From: Polyangiaceae bacterium
GTDB lineage: Bacteria > Myxococcota > Polyangia > Polyangiales > Polyangiaceae
NCBI GenBank assembly: GCA_025936205.1
Contig: JAICTU010000372.1
Location: 1-9,182, forward strand
DNA: 9,182 nucleotides
Direction: 5' to 3'
Numbering within the stretch: position 1 is the first letter of the stretch; every line of letters starts with the position of its first letter. Below the pieces are notes generated by a model, which was given only the letters and a program-made list of their open reading frames with translations, made no database searches and was not told where the DNA came from. The position numbers were made by a program, and so were the translations under genes. This document shows positions 6,681 through 9,182 of the stretch, one piece after another.

Positions 6681-8988
6681 ACGTTCCATCCTGCCCGGCG
6701 AGGCCGACGGCCCGGGCCTGCGCATCGTGCGGCGCAGCTTTCTCTCGGCAGTCAATCTCTCGCTGCTGGGCTTGGCCGTTGGCTGGTTCGTGGAGCAGGA
6801 GGCGGACGCCGCGGAGGCCAAGGCCGGCAGCAAGGCGCAGCCCCCGGCCGCTGCGGCGCAGCCGGGCTTTCAACCCAACGTCTTCGTCCACATCGCCCCC
6901 AGTGGCGAGGTCACGCTGGTCTGCCACCGCTCGGAAATGGGCCAGGGCATCCGCAGCTCCTTGCCGTTCCTGTTCGCCGATGAGCTGGGGGCCGACATGG
7001 CGCGCGTGCGCGTCGTCCAGGGCGACGGCGACAAGGCCTACGGCGACCAGAACACCGACGGCTCCAGCAGCATCCGCAATCGCTACGAAGAGCTGCGGCG
7101 CATCGCCGCCACTGCGCGCACCCTGCTGATCGCCGCGGCGGCGAAGCGCTGGAACGTCGCGCCGAACACCTGCAGCGCCAAGCGCAACCAGGTGCTCCAC
7201 ACGCCGAGCGGGCGCACGCTCTCCTTCGGCGAGCTGGCCATCGCCGCCTCCAAGCTGCCCGTCCCGGCGCTGAGCGAGGTCGAGCCGCGACCCGACAGCG
7301 AGCTCGAGCACATCGGGCGCGCGCTACCCTTGCTCGACGCGCAGGCGTACGTGACCGGTCAGGCCAAGTTCGGCGCGGACGTGCGCGTCGAAGGCATGCT
7401 GACGGCGGTGATCGCGCGGCCCCCCGTCGTGGGCGGGCGCGTGGAGCGCTACGATCGCGAGGCGGCGCTGGCGGTGCCCGGTGTGCGGCACGTCGTCGAG
7501 ATGCCGGTGCCGGAGCAACCCTACAAGTTTCAGCCCTGGGGCGGCATCGCCGTCGTGGCCGACAACACCTGGGCCGCGCTGCGCGGGCGCAAGGCGCTGA
7601 ACATCAGCTGGAGCCCGGGCGAGAATGCCCAGTATGAGTCCGAGCGCTACGCGGCGCAGCTCACCGAGCTGGTGCGAGCGCCGGGCAAGTCGCTGCGCAA
7701 CCGCGGTGACGTCGAAGCGGCGCTGGGCAAGGCCGCGCGGCGCGTGGAGGCCGAGTACTACGTGCCGCACCTGCCGCACGCGCCCATGGAGCCGCCGGTC
7801 GCTCTGGCGCGCATCGAGGGAGATCACTGCGAGATCTGGGCTCCGACCCAGAACCCGCAGGCGGCGCGCAGCGAGGCGGCGCGCGTGCTCGGCTGGCCCG
7901 AGGAGAAGATCACCTCGCACGTCACCTTCCTGGGCGGCGCCTTCGGCAGAAAGTCGAAAGCGGACTTCGTCGCCGAGGCAGTGTTCCTCGCGCAGAAGAC
8001 CAACGCGCCCGTACGCGTGCAGTGGACGCGCGAAGACGACCTGCAGCACGACTACTACAACACGGTCAGCAAGCAGCAGCTCAGCGCCGGGCTCGACGCG
8101 CAGGGCAAAGTCGTCGCCTGGCGGCACCGCACGGCATTTCCGCCGATCGCGACCGTGTTCGGCCCCAACCATGAGCCCGGCGCGGGTGACCTGCAGCAGG
8201 GCATCCTGGACTTCGGCATCGACGTACCCAACCTGCGCGCCGAGGCGGCAGGTGTGGACGCGCACGTGCGCATCGGCTGGCTGCGCTCCGTGTACAACAT
8301 CTTCCACGCCTTCGCGGAAAACAGCTTCGTCGACGAGATCGCGCAGGCGCGCGGCGCGGACATGCGCGACGTGCTGCTCGAGCTGTACGGTCCGCCGCGC
8401 CAGATCCGCAGCACCGACGAGCTGGGCGTGAGCGAGCTGCGCAACTACGGCCAACCGCTGGAGAAGTATCCGGTCGACATGGCGCGCCAGCGGCGCGTCG
8501 TGGAGCGCGTCACGGAGCTCTCGGGCTGGAGCGGGCGCAAGGCCGCAGGGCGCTCACTGGGCCTGGCCGCGCATCGCAGCTTCCTCAGCTACACGGCGGT
8601 GGTGGCGTCCATGGTGCGCGATCCACAAGGCACCTTGCGCGTGGACGAGGCCTGGATCGTGATCGACGCCGGCAAGGTCATGAACCTGGACCGCGTGCGC
8701 TCGCAGATGGAGGGCTCGGTGATCTTCGGCATGAGCCTGGCGCTGTACGGCGCCATCACCATGAAAGATGGCGTGGTGCAGCAGTCGAACTTCCACGACC
8801 TGAAGCTGCTGCGCATCGGCGCGGCGCCGCGCAAGATCAACGTCGAGGTCATCGAGAGCGACGGGGCGCCGGGTGGCGTGGGTGAGCCAGGTCTGCCGCC
8901 GGTCGCGCCCGCGATCGCAAACGCGGTCTTCGCGCTGACGGGTCAGCGCGTGCGCGAGCTGCCGATCTCGCGCACGTTCAGCGTCTAA
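6670..8988 (+). CDS. iorB: Molybdopterin-binding large subunit, isoquinoline 1-oxidoreductase beta-like, Tat-type N-terminus
   Basis: A 772-residue molybdenum-cofactor subunit that hydroxylates a carbon next to a ring nitrogen, or oxidises an aldehyde, using water as the oxygen source. Conserved motifs: EMGQG (89-93), LPHAPMEPP (368-376), GGAFGR (422-427) followed by [12 protein letters not shown] and VQWTREDD, and near the C-terminus GVGEPGLPP with E739 as the predicted catalytic glutamate, then [13 protein letters not shown] and RVRELP. The length suits IorB-type subunits, which have no FAD domain. The N-terminus reads VRRSFLS (R21, R22) then a hydrophobic stretch and an Ala-rich region, a good twin-arginine signal, so the complex is probably exported folded. 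The start is TTG 6670, backed by GAAAGGCGG upstream; no earlier ATG keeps the Tat motif, and a start at the GTG before the RR would leave almost no n-region. No FAD subunit or XdhC-type maturation gene is seen here. The true substrate is unknown. Confidence 0.95.
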   Translation: MIPERSILPGEADGPGLRIVRRSFLSAVNLSLLGLAVGWFVEQEADAAEAKAGSKAQPPAAAAQPGFQPNVFVHIAPSGEVTLVCHRSEMGQGIRSSLPFLFADELGADMARVRVVQGDGDKAYGDQNTDGSSSIRNRYEELRRIAATARTLLIAAAAKRWNVAPNTCSAKRNQVLHTPSGRTLSFGELAIAASKLPVPALSEVEPRPDSELEHIGRALPLLDAQAYVTGQAKFGADVRVEGMLTAVIARPPVVGGRVERYDREAALAVPGVRHVVEMPVPEQPYKFQPWGGIAVVADNTWAALRGRKALNISWSPGENAQYESERYAAQLTELVRAPGKSLRNRGDVEAALGKAARRVEAEYYVPHLPHAPMEPPVALARIEGDHCEIWAPTQNPQAARSEAARVLGWPEEKITSHVTFLGGAFGRKSKADFVAEAVFLAQKTNAPVRVQWTREDDLQHDYYNTVSKQQLSAGLDAQGKVVAWRHRTAFPPIATVFGPNHEPGAGDLQQGILDFGIDVPNLRAEAAGVDAHVRIGWLRSVYNIFHAFAENSFVDEIAQARGADMRDVLLELYGPPRQIRSTDELGVSELRNYGQPLEKYPVDMARQRRVVERVTELSGWSGRKAAGRSLGLAAHRSFLSYTAVVASMVRDPQGTLRVDEAWIVIDAGKVMNLDRVRSQMEGSVIFGMSLALYGAITMKDGVVQQSNFHDLKLLRIGAAPRKINVEVIESDGAPGGVGEPGLPPVAPAIANAVFALTGQRVRELPISRTFSV

Positions 8989-9001
8989 CCGCGCGCAGGT
9001 T

Positions 9002-9032
9002 GCCCCGCGAAATTCCAAGGATATCGCGGGGC
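9002..9032 (+). terminator. Long hairpin after the ior operon, possible terminator without U-tract
   Basis: GCCCCGCGA (9002-9010) pairs perfectly with TCGCGGGGC (9024-9032). After one A-A mismatch, the inner bases 9012-9015 and 9019-9022 add four more pairs including one G-U, leaving a three-base loop CAA. It lies 13 nt after the iorB stop. The following bases are GTGG, not a U-run, so termination may be inefficient or the structure may instead protect the mRNA 3' end. Confidence 0.5.
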
Positions 9033-9034
9033 GT

Positions 9035-9052
9035 GGTCTGGCCAGCCGGACC
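9035..9052 (+). terminator. Second hairpin directly after the first
   Basis: GGTCTGG (9035-9041) pairs with CCGGACC (9046-9052), seven pairs with one G-U, and a CCAG loop. It starts only two bases after the 9002-9032 hairpin. The tandem arrangement suggests a shared job at the 3' end of the operon transcript; no T-run follows. Confidence 0.35.
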
Positions 9053-9061
9053 CCGGGGGCT

Positions 9062-9075
9062 GCGCTCCGCGCTCC
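9062..9075. repeat. Tandem 7-bp repeat in the spacer before the CNNM gene
   Basis: GCGCTCC occurs twice in immediate succession (9062-9068, 9069-9075), 19 bases before the GTG start of the next gene. It may be a protein site or simply low-complexity GC-rich sequence. Confidence 0.2.
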
Positions 9076-9094
9076 ACCCGACTATGGGTAGGGG

Positions 9095-9182
9095 GTGTCC
9101 GAGCTCACCCTCATCCTGGTGCTGGTCATCGCGGGCGGTGTCTTTGCAGGGGCGGAAATTGCCGTGGTCGCCGTCCGCCTCT
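9095..9182 (+). CDS. CNNM/DUF21 (HlyC/CorC-type) membrane protein, N-terminus only
   Basis: The first 29 codons of a gene cut by the right edge. The translation is a hydrophobic helix (LTLILVLVIAGGVF) leading into AGAEIAVVAVR, which matches the start of the CNNM transmembrane domain (typical pattern: GFFAAAEIALVS-x-R). Full-length members have three to four membrane helices, paired CBS domains and a CorC/HlyC domain, and are implicated in magnesium/divalent-cation export or homeostasis; the older name hemolysin is misleading. GTG 9095 was chosen because an in-frame TAG at 9089-9091 excludes anything earlier. A G-rich run (AGGGG) directly abuts the start, closer than a normal Shine-Dalgarno, so a later start such as GTG 9119 is possible. 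Assignment rests on a short stretch. Confidence 0.65.
   Translation, partial: MSELTLILVLVIAGGVFAGAEIAVVAVRL

Noticed and set aside
1..9182. CRISPR arrays, tRNA, rRNA, insertion sequences, phage or toxin-antitoxin genes
   Set aside because: No regularly spaced repeats, no cloverleaf-like segments, no transposase or integrase motifs and no terminal inverted repeats with target duplications were seen on either strand.

Overview
This is a very GC-rich window with strong G/C bias at third codon positions. It is densely packed with genes on both strands and has short intergenic gaps. The gene mix is an SNF2 ATPase with a SWIM-finger partner, an orphan membrane hybrid histidine kinase, and an IorAB-type molybdenum hydroxylase with its own c-type cytochrome. 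It suggests a large-genome, aerobic, Gram-negative bacterium, most plausibly a myxobacterium (Myxococcota, Polyangiales-like). That placement is inferred from composition and gene content; there is no rRNA or other phylogenetic marker here.

Layout. (1) 1-2161, plus strand: the C-terminal part of an SNF2-family ATPase, cut by the left edge, translationally coupled (ATGA overlap) to a 330-aa SWIM zinc-finger protein with a histone H1-like basic tail. (2) 2175-4058, minus strand, convergent with the SWIM gene: a six-TM hybrid sensor histidine kinase with a C-terminal receiver domain. (3) 4187-4849, minus strand: a glutathione S-transferase-like protein that may be co-transcribed with the kinase. 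(4) 4850-5019: a divergent spacer containing a perfect 8-bp inverted repeat. (5) 5020-5445, plus strand: a complete single-stranded DNA-binding protein (ssb). (6) 5506-8988, plus strand: three overlapping genes encoding a di-haem c-type cytochrome, an IorA-like [2Fe-2S]2 subunit and an IorB-like molybdopterin subunit with a Tat-type N-terminus. (7) 8989-9094: two consecutive RNA hairpins after the operon. (8) 9095 to the right edge: the start of a CNNM/DUF21 (HlyC/CorC-type) membrane protein.

How the genes work together. The cytochrome-IorA-IorB operon is the clearest functional unit. IorB hydroxylates an unknown, probably N-heterocyclic or aldehyde, substrate at the molybdenum cofactor. IorA relays electrons through two iron-sulfur clusters, and the exported cytochrome is the likely acceptor in place of the FAD subunit used by xanthine dehydrogenases. 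The SNF2 and SWIM proteins very probably act together on nucleic acid, but their biological role is unknown. No CRISPR array, tRNA, rRNA, insertion sequence or phage gene was seen. Nothing here is clearly a brand-new system; the SNF2-SWIM pair and the exported Ior-cytochrome complex are the two most worthwhile leads.
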